64,000 nucleotides of DNA from NCBI GenBank assembly GCA_028274465.1, contig CM051456.1, positions 85,298,753 through 85,362,752 of the forward strand. Reading direction: 5' to 3'. The stretch comes from Plantago ovata (Eukaryota; Streptophyta; Magnoliopsida; Lamiales; Plantaginaceae). The notes beneath the pieces were generated by a model. The model saw nothing but the letters and a program-made list of their open reading frames with translations, made no database searches and had not been told where the DNA came from. The position numbers were made by a program, and so were the translations under genes. Shown here piece after piece: positions 33,418-45,023 of the stretch. Position 1 is the first letter of the stretch. Each line of letters opens with the position of its first letter.

Positions 33418-35620
33418 CTGCTGAAGAAGGACAGGTTGTGGCTCAGTCCTTTCAACATTAACAGTTTCTTCAGCTTCTTGGACTGTTTCTTCAGCAGACT
33501 TCTGGTTTTGCTCTGTTTGAGAAAGCTGTGCGGTGTCAGCAATCTCCCTTGTCTCTGAAATGACAAGTTGAGCAGAAGCATCTTGACCCTTGAGCTCACT
33601 GCTTGTCATGAAGATATCAATCGATTTGTTGGATGATTCTTCAATCTCCAACTCCATTTGTTGGCTTATAGCTTCCAGTACAAGCTGGACTTTGTCGATT
33701 GATGTCTTGGGTGAACTTGGGCCAGTATTCTCAGCATCACGAGATGCATCGTTGAATAATGCTTCTTGTGTTTCAGCAACTTCTGGAACTGGAACCATTG
33801 CTGTCTCAGCAACTGGTCCTTCAGCAAGCAGGGTTTCAGCAACTTGATGAGTTGCTTGTTCAACAACCATCTTTTCAGCAGCATCAGCAAGTGCCGCTTT
33901 TTGCAGATCAGCAGCAATATCACTTGCTGGTTCCAAAGTTGGATCATCTAAATTATCTACAATGTAGATATCTGGGACTTGGGCAGGAATTTCATTTCCA
34001 CTGCCTTGTGGTCTATTCACAGTAGAAGTATCAACGTTAAGTTGATTGTTGAAGGCTTCCGCAAACACTTCAACATTGTTGACATAGGTTTCAGTAATCA
34101 CCTCAACAACATCTACTGGCAAATGTGTTTCAGCATTTGTCTGGGAATTGTCTGAGAGGTCTTGGACAGCAGGAACTGACTTGCGGGCCAGTGTTTTCTT
34201 CCTTGTGTTGCTGGTCCGTTTCCTCTTAGGTACGGGGTTTGCTGATGACGCTGCAGTCTGAGTGTTATCATCAGCTTTCCTCTTTTTCTTGTTAGATTTC
34301 TCCAGTTTCCCAGAGGCATCTATAGTTGCATTTTCAACAACGGCTGTTGTACACGTACCTTGTTGATTTTCTACAGCAGTTTCATTTGTGTTACCACCAC
34401 CAACCGCAGTTTCATCTCTAAGTTGCTGAGTGGTAACATCTGCAGCTGTTGTATACCTTTCTTGCTGACTTGTGCTGACAACATTTGAAGTTGTTGTCTT
34501 CTTAGTTTTCTTTCCAGCAGTCTTAGGTACATTCTGCTTGTAGAATGATCTTCCCACATTGCATACAGACTTTTTGATTGGCAATGGGTTTCTTAGCTGA
34601 ATCCTGAAATGTTCAAGGATGTAGCATATATCTTGATTTCATACATAACTGGAAAGGAAGGTGAGACCTTGTTGTCTTCTACCTTTACCTTAAACTTAGT
34701 AACACAATCAACAAGCCTGTTGAAAATGTACTTAGCCCAGTTAAGTTCCGTTATATTTCATGGATATGCATCAGCAATGGCCATCTTCTCAGGCCTACTT
34801 GGTCAATTCCTCCAACTTGGGAGTCAAGAACTTTTATCAGTAGCAGAGCTACTAGGCCAAGTGAGTGGCAGAGATGCTTTCTCTTAACGTGCTTAGTCCA
34901 AGTCACGGGAGCAATCTCGCCTTTCTTCATTTTCTCGTTTCTGACATCACTGTAGAAAGCTTCAATTTCTTCGTCAGTGGCAGTGACGTCATCTTCAGTT
35001 CCAGTGGTTGGAATCTGAAATATCTCCGCTAAATCAGTCCATTTCAGGACGATTTGCGTGTTCTGAACTGTAGTAAAGATCACTTTTTCAGTGACTCCTT
35101 TACTATCAGTAAGGGACTGGATTTCTGCATTGTTGTAGAATTCCATAGTATCTATCATGCTCACCTGCTTAGTGCGAACAGATATAAAGTTCATGAGGCC
35201 TTGCTGCTTGATAAGCTCAAGCGCCTCTTCATTCTCGTCGTCGAGTTCTTGTTCATAAAAGTACCTAATGTACTTTTCTTTAACAAAACCTCCCCATTGC
35301 ATCAACATCTCACACTTTGCAGTGTCAAGATATGACGGAGGCATAGGTTTTTCTGAGATTCGGTCGTTTTTCAACACAACTTTCGTTGTGTTTGTAGCCG
35401 GAGTAGTCACCGGAGCAGTGCGTGTTTCAGCACTGTCAACCTTTGATGACTTTGAGGACTTGGAAGACTGTCTCTTGGGAGCCATTTCTTATATAGAACA
35501 AAGAAAATGTGTACGAAAAGAGATAGTTTGCTTTTTGACCGGAGGTACAGTAGATTCGGGCTAACATTTGCAGAGAAAGGAAATGTGAGTTAAAGAACTT
35601 TGTCATTTCTCTAACTCCTT

Positions 35621-35629
35621 CTTTATATA
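35621..35629 (-). promoter_or_regulatory. TATA box upstream of the element D accessory ORF
   Basis: TATATAAAG on the minus strand 136 nt before the ATG at 35485, identical in spacing to A. Confidence 0.55.
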
Positions 35630-36018
35630 GTGTCTCTGGTGTGTGAGAAACTCAATCGATTTGAGCTCTCAGCAAGGGTAAAATAGAGAAACACAGGCGT
35701 TAGTGGAGCCTTTGTATTAAATGCGTAGTGGCCCACTAACTTGAAACCGTCAGAGCACTCTCTCTCTTTGTTTTATTAACCGTTAGATTAATAACTCCTT
35801 TTAATCAATGGCCACGATTGAATTTCATGTCATGATTATTACGAGTTTATCTGTGCTCGATTAACGTCACAAATTGATTTTACCGAGTTTTAAGGGAATA
35901 GATTGCTTGCTGAAATAGACAAGAATCTTTTCAGCGAGTTTGAATTATCACTCTAGATACTTGCTGAAAGTTCCCCTTACTTAGATATCTCGTATTTTCT
36001 TAAGTTTAAAAGATATTT

Positions 36019-36372
36019 CTGAGTTCCCGTATCAGTAAATACTTTTATACTTGAGATATCCTTTGGTGAAATCTGAGATATGAGTTTTCTCTTTTTCTGA
36101 GTTTCCGTCTCAGAATATTCCCTTGATACTTGAATACCTGTTTCAGTATCTTTGATTGTCTGAATGCCTGTTTTCAGCAATCCTTAAGGTTTTTCTCTTA
36201 CTGAGTGCCAGTCTCAGCAAGTGATCAAGTTTCCTAACAAATACCCGTTTTGAAGGAATTACTTGCTGAATACCTGTTTCAGCAACATGTAGTGACTTAT
36301 CATTTCTTAGGAGAAATTAGTAGATGGAGCTTTTTAGTAAGAATACTTTGGCTTGCTGAATACCTGTTTCAG
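36019..36372 (-). repeat. Hairpin array between pol and accessory ORF, element D
   Basis: Seven units start at 36019, 36097, 36130, 36160, 36201, 36266 and 36356, with arms alternating between CTGAA/TTCAG and CTGAG/CTCAG round a 7-8-nt loop. Two more units than A. Confidence 0.78.
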
Positions 36373-36392
36373 CATTCTGCCAAGTGTATCCT

Positions 36393-36896
36393 TTATTGAG
36401 GTAGTTCAATCAATCCAAGGTTATACCTTAGCATTGCGAACCTATTATCCGGTAGGGGCTTTGTAAAGATGTCAGCAAGCTGATTATCAGTGCCTACTTT
36501 CACAACCAAATATCTCCTTTTTCTACATGATATCTAATGAAATGATGTCTAATATCAATGTGCTTTGTCCTTGAGTGAAACTTAGGATTTTGCGTGATTG
36601 CAATAGCACTTGTATTATCACAAAAGATTGGTGTTTTCTTTGCAGAAATACCATAATCTCTTAATTGTTGCTGAATCCATAGGATTTGAGCTGTGCAAAA
36701 CCAGCTGCAATGTATTCAGATTCAGTAGATGAATTGGAAACACAGGTTAGTTTCTTGCTGAACCATGATATTAATCTAGTACCCAAAAACTGACAAGTTC
36801 CAGAGGTACTTTTTCTATCAAGAGTGGATCCACCATGATCAGCATCAGAATAACCAACCAATTCAAGTCCAGAATCTTGGATACCATAAGTCCAAC
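36393..36896 (-). pseudogene. Element D pol, RNase H part next to the gap
   Basis: Minus-strand GYSDADHGG, STSGTCQFLG and ESEYIAA match A and B. Several single-base differences break the frame (for example near 36505 and 36700). It ends at the run of N. Confidence 0.85.
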
Positions 36897-36996
36897 NNNN
36901 NNNNNNNNNNNNNNNNNNNNNNNNNNNNNNNNNNNNNNNNNNNNNNNNNNNNNNNNNNNNNNNNNNNNNNNNNNNNNNNNNNNNNNNNNNNNNNNN
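36897..36996. other. Sequence gap (100 N)
   Basis: A run of exactly 100 N, a conventional size for a gap of unknown length. Comparison with A predicts about 2.4 kb of RT and integrase here. Confidence 0.98.
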
Positions 36997-37460
36997 TCGT
37001 TTATCGCCATAACCATGCTTTTTCACGCCCGGCCTCCTGATCTGAGCCAAGGCATTTTTCTTTAATCGTTTGGCCGCCAATCTACGGTGTCCAAGCCTCC
37101 TGATCTTCTTGCAATCATAATTACCTTTTTAGTCTTGAAATCTATAAGTTTACCTTCATCACATTTTGATTTGAGGCCTTCTCCTTTGTCAGCACAACTG
37201 ACTCATGCTGAAAAGGTTAAACTTAAGATTTTTGACATAAAGACTCCAGTAATGGTATGCATCCTAACTTTCACTCACCATAGCCTTTTGTGAACCGGAG
37301 CCTCCACCAGCAAACTTATGTTGGACCTTTAGACCACCGTCTATAGTTTATAAGGTTATTCTTGTTGCCCGTCATGTGCTTTCACAACCACTGTCAAAGT
37401 GCCAGATTGCATCGTTTGTTCTCCTCCGTGGCTGAAGTCTGCACAATCAAGAGCAAACAA
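36997..37460 (-). pseudogene. Element D protease region, error-rich
   Basis: Aligns with A 10455-10920 (protease and linker) but with many one-base gains and losses in a few hundred bases, far more than in the rest of D. This looks like poor consensus beside the gap, although real decay cannot be excluded. Confidence 0.75.
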
Positions 37461-39879
37461 GTTAATTATCCAATAATGGATGTCCATTAACATGTTCAAG
37501 AATTCGTCCAGTGGAAACCCAAGTCTTAAGTTTTTCAACCTTTGACTTGTTTTCTACTTTGCTGAGGAACTAGAGGTTTTGAGCTGAAAGACTTTTGATT
37601 CGTGCTGGTCAAATCACTTTCTGATGTGGTGTCTTGCTCGGTTGACCTTTTTGCTGAACATACTTTTCAGTAAGTTCTTTTCTAGCAAGGTTCCTTCTAG
37701 CCCTAGCATTAGATTCTTTTCAGAACTCTTAGGCTTGATTTTCTTCATCTCTTTTGAAGTATCTTTGCTGACTTTGCTTATACTCATGAAAAAGTTGACT
37801 TTGCTTGGTTTGAAACCGAGTCCACTTTTCGGAGAATGCTGAGCTTTTGCGTCAGCAACCTTACTTGATTCAGGTTTGTCAGCAAAGGTCTTCTGATTAC
37901 TTTTAGTAATCTTGCCTTTAGTCTTAACAACTTGCTTTTCAGCAACTTGTTTGGCGGATGCTTCACAACATCCTTTTCTTTCCAATTTGCTTCTCAGCAA
38001 CCTGTTTTCCTTTTAAAGTCTTGTTACTTTGAGTAGCAACAGCGGGCTTTATGGTCATAGGTACTTGATTGCTTGTTTCAGCAACCTTAGATTGACCAAA
38101 CTGATAGATTTCTGGTAGACCACTATCAGTAGCACGTACAAAGGAGATAGGTGATTTATCTTTACTCAAGATTTCTACGTCATCACCTTCATACATTGCG
38201 CCTAAACCTTCTTTCTGAGATGGATCTCTCAAATAAGAGTTTAGTTCAGTCAGCGTATTACTTGCGCTCACATAAGATTTGAAATTGATTTTCATCTTTT
38301 TCATCTCTTGGATTTCAGCAAGTAACTTTAGAATTGAGGACTGATATTCTTCCAATTCTAATGCCATTTGAGAGTTCTTCTCTGTAGCTTCAGCAATCAA
38401 CTTCTTAAGACGCCTTATTTCAGCATCCTTTTCTTCTGTCTCTTCCTTCAGCAGGGCGTACTTTTCAGTAGTCTGCTTGGTCAGAGTTTTAGAAATTTGT
38501 AGTTTCTCTTGCTGTCTGCTCAGAGTTTTCTCAAATCTTTCGATTTCTCCTTGAATCTTGTCAAGGTCAATCTCGTCTTCACTTTCTGAGTCTAAGTCAG
38601 AGGTAGGGTTATTTATCTGACCAGCCATGAGGCAGAATTCGTAGTTTGACACATCTGGATAAGCTTCCATAGCTATTCCACAAACTTCTTTGCCAATCTC
38701 CACGTATAGAGTGGCTTCTTCATCGTCGGTGTCTGAACTTTCATCCTCACTGTCTTCGGAGCTAGTATCAATACACAATGCATCGATTTTTGCTTGAAGC
38801 TTCTTCTTTTCTTCAGCAATAAAAGCTCTTTTGAACTTCTTCTTCTTTTCAGCAGATTTGCCTTTCAGCAAAGGGCAATTAGCTTTGAAGTGTCCAGGCT
38901 TTTTGCAGTAAAAGCATAGATCATTTCCAACTGCTGGTTCTTCTGATGAAGTAGCTTGCTGAGCTTGCTTGTTCAGTGAGCTAGTCTCATTCTTGTACTT
39001 ATGGTAGTTGTTACCAAGATGCTTTTTCAGCTTCTCTTTTGCTTTTCGCCTTTCAAGTTCCTTGCTGATGAATTTCTTCATGTTTTTGACAACCAAAGAG
39101 TTTTCATCAGTAGGTTCTTTTTCATTCTTCTTTTCAGAAGATTATGGCTTTGCAGCAAGAGCAATGTTTTGCGATTTTTCAGCAAATACATTTTCTCTTT
39201 GCTTTGTCTCATAGTTGACAGTAGCAAGATGAGAGAACAATTCTGTTGGTGTAATGTCTAGCATTCCTTGATTATAATAGAAATTCTGAGTGTGGATCCA
39301 TTCTTGATTCAGACTTCTGATGATAGTTTTCACTTTCTCAGAATCTGAGTAAAGGTTTCTAACACCCAAGGCTGCCATTTCACTAACAAGAGTTGTGAAT
39401 CTGAAATCCAAGTCTTCCAGTGACTCGTTTGTACCTTGCTTAAAGTTTTGAAACTTTAATTTAAGTACTTCAAGTTTGTTTTCCTTGGTTTTGTCAGATC
39501 CAGCACAAAGATCTTGAACCATTTTCCAAGCTTCCTTTGCAGTCTTAGCACCCCACAGTTTGCACTGTATGGTATCCGGAGTTGATCGAATGATGATGTT
39601 TCTTGCTTGGCCATCAAGACGGAATCTCTTAGCTTCGTCAGAAGTCCATTCCTCTCTTGGTTTTGGCACAACCGTATCTGATGGTTCCCCTAGGATAGTT
39701 TCCTTTCCAGCTTCAGTGGTCTTGTGAGGGAAACTCCTTTCAACCTTAGTGATCTTGATAGGTCCATGATTAATGACGGTGACCATCTCATCACTAATGG
39801 CCTCAAGATGTAGCATCATGTTGTTTCGCCATTTCTCGTAATTTTCCAGCTTCAGCAAGGGAGCATCTCCTAAAGACAT
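37461..39879 (-). pseudogene. Element D gag
   Basis: ATG 39879 (MSLGDAPLLK). UBN2-type capsid to about residue 245, where a TAA (near 39143) replaces a serine codon of A. The same frame then stays open to 37963 through the CCHC knuckle (CFYCKKPGHFKANC), an acidic stretch and a coiled-coil extension (EETEEKDAEIRRLKKLIAEA). Frame lost after 37963 in the error-rich zone. Gag would build the particle; the long C-terminal extension is of the kind reported for Sireviruses. Confidence 0.88.
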
Positions 39880-39977
39880 CCTGTCAGCAAAGCACTACCA
39901 AACTGATCAAGTGAGAGTGATTTACGGAAAGCACCTAAGGGGATCTAGGTTCAGTGCTGAAGGTTAAAGAACCTCCT

Positions 39978-39989
39978 GCTCTGATACCA
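39978..39989 (-). other. Element D primer-binding site (tRNA-iMet)
   Basis: TGGTATCAGAGC on the minus strand, two bases from the 5' LTR. Confidence 0.9.
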
Positions 39990-39991
39990 CT

Positions 39992-40449
39992 TGTTGGTCC
40001 CTTTAAACAACAAGAAAAGACTAGAGGGGGGGGGTGAATAGTCTTTTCAAACTTTCGTCGTTTAAAACTTTCTCAGCAAGTGCTTATTACTTTTCAGTAA
40101 TGAGTTTGCTGATACTTAACTTTCTCAGCAAGCGTAAGTTACTTTTCAGTAGCTAGGTTTGCTGATACTTAAAATCAGAGAGCGGAAGTATTTGATACAA
40201 TAAGTGCTCTTTCAGTAAGTAAAGGTTTCAGCAAGTGATGTGAGTGACTGTGTACAGACAGATATGATTTGCTGAAAACTAAGTACAGTAAGTAAATCAC
40301 ACGAACACTTTTATAGTGGTATCTGAGAGTGGCGTAATCTCTCAACTAATCCACTTTGTCCTTTCTAGGACTGAATCCACTAAGATATGATTGAGGTTCC
40401 TTACAATCTCCTATCTAGAGCGATTCAAACAGAAACCAAAGCACACTTG
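39992..40449 (-). repeat. Element D 5' LTR, piece 1
   Basis: Matches 28278-28735 of the left LTR and ends with ACTTG, the TSD of F. Confidence 0.92.
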
Positions 40450-41851
40450 TGATGATGTCGTTTTTCACCAATTAAATTTGTTTAAAATCCAAAGAACACT
40501 TATCACTACACAAACTAGAGTGCAATGGCAAGTTGTCCCCGAGTGTCGTTCTCTCGGGACCTAACGTGGCTTTGTTTGTGGTTTTTGCTAGTTATTTCAG
40601 ACAACGAGTTCAAGTGTTTAAAGAATTGTTTTTTTAGAACAAGCAACGAGAAATCAGATTGTTGTAATCAAGTTTGGAAAACGGTTGGTGGTAGAAATCA
40701 AATACACATGCATGGGTTACGAATATGCTCACATGTTCAGTGCGTAAAACCTTCGATCAAGTCTGCTAAGCAACTCGTCTAGGTAACTTTCAAGACAAAC
40801 ATCATAAAAGACCACTATCAATACTTTAGAGGTGCTTGTCACCAACACCATTTATCTAGCATGCTGCAAATCTCTAACATACAATCCTATAGCTTTCATT
40901 GACCAAGAGTTTGTCACTATACTCAATTCGAATATATTTTATAGGCAACTAAGAATCATATGAAGGAATTTGCAGCAAGATTGAATCACAATCTCATGTA
41001 AGCATAAACATAACCCATAGCATGCATATTCTACATTCTACCACCAACACAAAGGATTTAGCTACTCATATTCATCAACATAGACATCAAATCATATGAA
41101 TTGTAAATCGAATACATCAAATCAAACTACTAGACAAGAGATAATGATACAATGTTACCACCAAGCTGTCACTAATCGGTGGGTATTGATGAAAACCTCT
41201 CCGTAGATGAAACAATGGATGCAATCCTATGCCAAAACCTTTACTCCAATATAAAATACAATGTAATATGAGTTTTCTCTGAGTTTTGGGGCTTAGGAGC
41301 TCTGCCAAAACGAAGCCAAAGTTCAAAAGTATGGAAAAAGTAACTGAAGATCAGACCTAAGAAGGAAAATCTGAAAACGTAACCGCTTCCAAGCGGACCG
41401 CTTGGAGAGGCCAAGCGGAGCGCTTGGCAAGCGAAGCGCTTGGGCCCTCCAAGCGCTTTGCTTGGCTGCTGTGCCAAAGCTCCTGGAAAATGAAGCGGAG
41501 CGCTTCACTATTCCATGCGCTTAGCTTGGCTCCTGGGCAGATTTTTGTCTTCCAACTCAATCTTTTTGCCCTCGTACGGCCCTCGGGTGCCTTGGACTCA
41601 TCCTTCTCAAAGCTTATTGATGCTCAAACACTCACGAACAAGCCGTGGAGATCAAGGAACTTCAACGGGGCCATTTTCTATCAAAAAAGCTCGTTTTTAG
41701 CTCCGAAAACGCCATTTCGTACCTAAGTGCCTGAAAATGCAAAAAACACAAAACGTGACACTATTCTACAAAACTAACCAAAAAACAAGGCTAAAAGGTA
41801 GCAAAAGAAGGTAAAAATGACAAGATGAACGCGTCAAAAATACGTTCATCA
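40450..41851 (-). repeat. Element F left (3') LTR
   Basis: 1,402 bp, TGATGATGTCG to ACGTTCATCA. It is 19 bp longer than the right LTR, all of it in the palindrome array. Confidence 0.93.
41391..41530. repeat. AAGCG/CGCTT palindrome array in the element F left LTR
   Basis: Consecutive units such as CCAAGCGGACCGCTTGG, CCAAGCGGAGCGCTTGG and CAAGCGAAGCGCTTG, then looser ones. The right LTR (45964-46085) has one unit fewer. Confidence 0.85.
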
Positions 41852-41888
41852 AACTCCCCAAACCAAACCTTTACTTGTCCTCAAGCAA
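41852..41888 (-). other. Element F polypurine tract with preceding hairpin
   Basis: Minus strand: TTGCTTG-AGGA-CAAGTAA, then AGGTTTGGTTTGGGGAGTT to the LTR. One G-U pair in the stem. Confidence 0.72.
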
Positions 41889-43514
41889 CAAACTATCCTA
41901 AATGCAACACAAAAGGAGTCTCATGCCAAGTAAAGTGAACTAATCTATTGAATCTACCAAATGCTTATGAACAAAACCAAATGAGCAAGACATGCAAGTA
42001 GGTTGAAGAATGCCTCGATTGCGAATATACACATTCTCATGTGCACTTGGTTAAACAAAGGAGTCTCTCGTAACATCTTCTACCTGGACCTGGTCAGTGA
42101 CGACACAATGATGCATGTTATCATACTATAATTGCCCCGTGCCTATGAAACCGAGGGCTTACTACTGTTCACCAAGCGAGACTTTTCCTCAAGAGAGGGC
42201 GAACCAATACTGGCTCTCATCAAACGAAGGAGGGTTCCCTTAGAAAGATAACACTCCCCTATTCTACCCAGACTCTCAAGAATGAGCCTCTTTCAACCAC
42301 TTCTTGAATAGCAAGACGAGGGTGGTCAAGAACAGGCCTTGGGCAAAGGCGACACGAAACGAAAGATAGAATTTACAACTCGATACTTTACAAGGACAAA
42401 ATATTTACATGACACTTGACACTACGAGACTGCTTTTGGCTTGCAACGACCCTTCTTTTGCTTTTGGGTCTTATTCTTTATTTCCCTTTTTTTTTTTTTT
42501 TTTTCTTTTCTCTTTTTTTTTTATATTTCTGTTTCTTTTCTTCTTCTTTTCTTTTTCTCTTTCTTTTTTTTTTATATAGGGGCAAGCAGCAGTACTAAGT
42601 GTCAAAAACACCTCCCCAAACCTATTCGAAAGAATAGGTTTGAGCACAAAGACGAAAAAGGAAAAGGGAAAAACTTTATACAAAGGCACCTCCCCAAACC
42701 TATTCGAGAGAATAGGTTGGGACACAAAACAAAAGAAAAAGAAAAAGAAAACTTTACAACGACTCAAAGACGAAAGACAAGTATAACGAAGCAACCCCCT
42801 CCCCAAACCTATTCGATAGAATAGGTTTAATACAAGGAATCGCACACCTCACACTACCTCCTTCCTAGGCATTTGGCAATCTCAAATCGAGGTGAAGAAC
42901 TTGTCGCCTCTTACGTACATAATTACACGGGTTACAACCATAGACTCAAACGTGCATCATTTCATAAGGCCATCGTGAACTGCAGCAGAAGAAACACCAC
43001 TCAAGGTGATGTCGAGACTACTAAGCTTAACTAGTGCACATGCGAATGTGACAAACCAAGCGAGACAAGCCTCAAACTACTTGCAAAGTGATGCAACATA
43101 TGATCAATGGTCATAAACACTTAGTCTACTCAATAAAAAAAAAGTTTAAAAGACTTGGCAATAGACTCTACACAACAACGTGCAACAACTAATATATGGA
43201 TGATATGCATGCAAAAATTTGAAAAAACACGACAAATCACATGAACTTGAGTAAAATCAGGCATGTACGAACCACACAAGCATATAGTACTGAAAATCCA
43301 ATACCCCCTCCCCAAACCTAAACTTTTGCTCGTCCTCGAGCAAAGAAAAGTTGAATGAAAAGGAAAAATTGGGTTGAAAGTACACTTCCATGAGATAAAG
43401 GTTCGTGTCCAATCTCCTATATATGAGTAGTACCTGAAAGGACTCAAGAAACAAGTGAAAACGGGTGCGCAAAGGTGAGAAGAATGGAAAAAACGAGGAA
43501 AATATGGGTACAGG
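41889..43514 (-). other. Element F 3' non-coding region
   Basis: No supported gene. It holds a purine-rich tract (42470-42585), three hairpin/polypurine-like modules (42611-42640, 42689-42718, 42798-42828), an internal copy of the polypurine-proximal hairpin (43325-43344) and a CT-rich leader-like stretch near 43390-43510. Confidence 0.75.
42611..42828 (-). repeat. Three hairpin plus polypurine-like modules, element F
   Basis: Each reads on the minus strand AACCTATTC-(TTTC, TCTC or TATC)-GAATAGGTT joined to TGGGGAGG. The stem is conserved and the loop varies. Confidence 0.8.
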
Positions 43515-43680
43515 GTCCAGGTGGACCGCTTGGCTCCCGCCAAGCGGTCCGCTTGTCAAGCGGAGCGCTTGGGAGGCTCCAGGCGCTCCGCTTGAAATTC
43601 CAGTATACTTTTTTTATTTACTGAAGATTCAAGCGGACCGCTTGGCCCTTCCAAGCACTTCGCTTGGCTCTGTTTCCAGA
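43515..43680. repeat. Internal AAGCG/CGCTT palindrome cluster, element F
   Basis: The same palindrome type as in the F LTRs, placed downstream of gag, the position of the GC-rich array in C and G. Confidence 0.8.
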
Positions 43681-43826
43681 TTTTCGATGTTTTTTCCTAT
43701 CTTAATCACCTAAGGCACCAAGAAAAACACTAGACTAAACGAATCACGACAAAAGGCACACAGGCCACAACTACAAAAGCAATAAAAAGGAAAGACTAAA
43801 CTACATGCAAAGAAATACCACAAAGG

Positions 43827-44740
43827 TTATCCATTATCAAATGGGAACGAATATCGTGCATTCGTTCCATTACTCCTTGCATCTTGGGAACCATCTTTGG
43901 CTCCTCTCCTCAAGTCCTCAAGCAAATCCATGATTCCCTGAAAATAAAAATCAACTAAATTAACAAAATCAAAATCTAAGAAATAACTAAAGGAATCAGA
44001 GGGAAAATAAAAAGAAAAAAGTGGATCAAAGCTCCCTTGAAGCTCATAGGTGGGTGCATGGACCAGAACATAGGAGTCAAGATCAAGAGTGTCTGTAGCA
44101 ATAGAATCCAAACATGTCGATTCAGAGACACCAAAATCTTCAGAGAGTAGCTCCTCGATCTCAACACAACTCAAGACAACACTGTCTGACTCAGGTGAAG
44201 CAATGGATTCAGTCATCACCTCCTCCACGACTTCTTCTTTACCAACAGTCTTGACATCCTCAGTTAAGGACGTGGAATCCAAGCTAAGCACTGAAGAGGC
44301 TTCATGAATAGATTCTTCACATCATTCCTCCACATTGGCTATGTCGATTTCTGGTGGCGGACTAGCAAAGCGAGACGTCCATGTCTTTGAACCGGGAGGT
44401 GAGTCCCAATCCCAATGTTCTAGAAACTTGTTGGTTATTTCATCCCAAGTGTGCAATGATCTTGCCGGCGGGATTCTGAGCCATTCACGAGCGCTCCCTC
44501 TCAAGACTCCCATAAATCCTCTTATACAAAGCTGCTCATGTGATAAAATAACACCCTCCACATTCTCCCGAGGTATACTCAACACACCTTCCTCGAACGT
44601 GTTTAAGAACCCTCTTGGATCATCGCCACTCGAAAACGTGGAAACAATGAGTACGAAGGATCAAAGTCATAATCCTTGCAATCTTCATCCGATGTTATGC
44701 AAGGCCCTCGAGGTTTCACATACCTTGTCAAAGAAGCTCG
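43827..44740 (-). pseudogene. Element F gag remnant
   Basis: Minus-strand gag core with GSAREWLRIPPARSLHTWDE and ITNKFLEHWDWD (44322-44585), preceded in another frame by FSSGDDPRGFLNTFEEG. A TGA at 44319-44321 is followed by an open Ser/Glu-rich stretch to 43827. No CCHC knuckle, protease or polymerase is seen. The start cannot be fixed. It may still carry packaging signals but is unlikely to make a working capsid. Confidence 0.75.
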
Positions 44741-45002
44741 CATACTCATCCTTACAAGGAACTAGTTTCTGCACATGAGGAAACAAGAAACCAAGGAGTA
44801 GAATCCACAAAAGAATTAAAAAAGAAAAACTTGCAAGGAAAAAAATCCTCTAATCTAATAATATATACAAAGAGCGAAAGCACGCAAGGTAACCAAGAGC
44901 AGATTAGATAAATTTTCTGAAAAAGATAGGGGGAAAGAAATGAGGTGAGAAAGTGATGTTGGCTGAAAAACCAAAACAAAAACACCAACCAAAGGAGTTA
45001 AG
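44741..45002 (-). other. Element F 5' leader
   Basis: Sequence between PBS and the gag remnant, AT-rich, no supported ORF. Confidence 0.5.
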
Positions 45003-45020
45003 TCCCCGACAACGGCGCCA
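45003..45020 (-). other. Element F primer-binding site (tRNA-Asp-like)
   Basis: CCCCGACAACGGCGCCA in plus-strand view, one base different from C and G, 3 nt from the LTR. Confidence 0.85.
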
Positions 45021-45023
45021 AAT

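Larger units (their letters stand above)
30218..35485 (-). pseudogene. Element D accessory ORF in the envelope position
   Basis: The most complete copy, about 1,755 codons from ATG 35485 to the stop near 30218. Order: Ser/Lys-rich start; PF20167-like globular block (about 40-300); Lys-rich patch with RKRK-type clusters; long Glu/Ala/Val/Gln-rich disordered region; acidic run (DDDEEEEDEN); TGETPV repeats; coiled-coil-like stretch (KNALVKAQTFMDEKAA); basic linker; conserved C-terminal block (IHGCWILKLEDLLVNEFF). No membrane segment or signal peptide is evident, which argues against a true envelope glycoprotein. Breaks: small indels near 34640-34755, TAG near 33278, a frameshift near 31100 and one near 30860. 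A long frame (33225-31084) stays open across intron-like segment 3. Confidence 0.8.

Noticed and set aside
40525..40782. Plus-strand ORFs repeated at 40525 and 45099
   Set aside because: They lie in the two LTRs of F, antisense, and differ by frame between the copies.
42470..42585. Poly(A) tails of processed retrogenes or SINEs
   Set aside because: The purine/pyrimidine tracts occupy the same internal site in C, F and G, have no adjacent gene copy and no TSD of their own.
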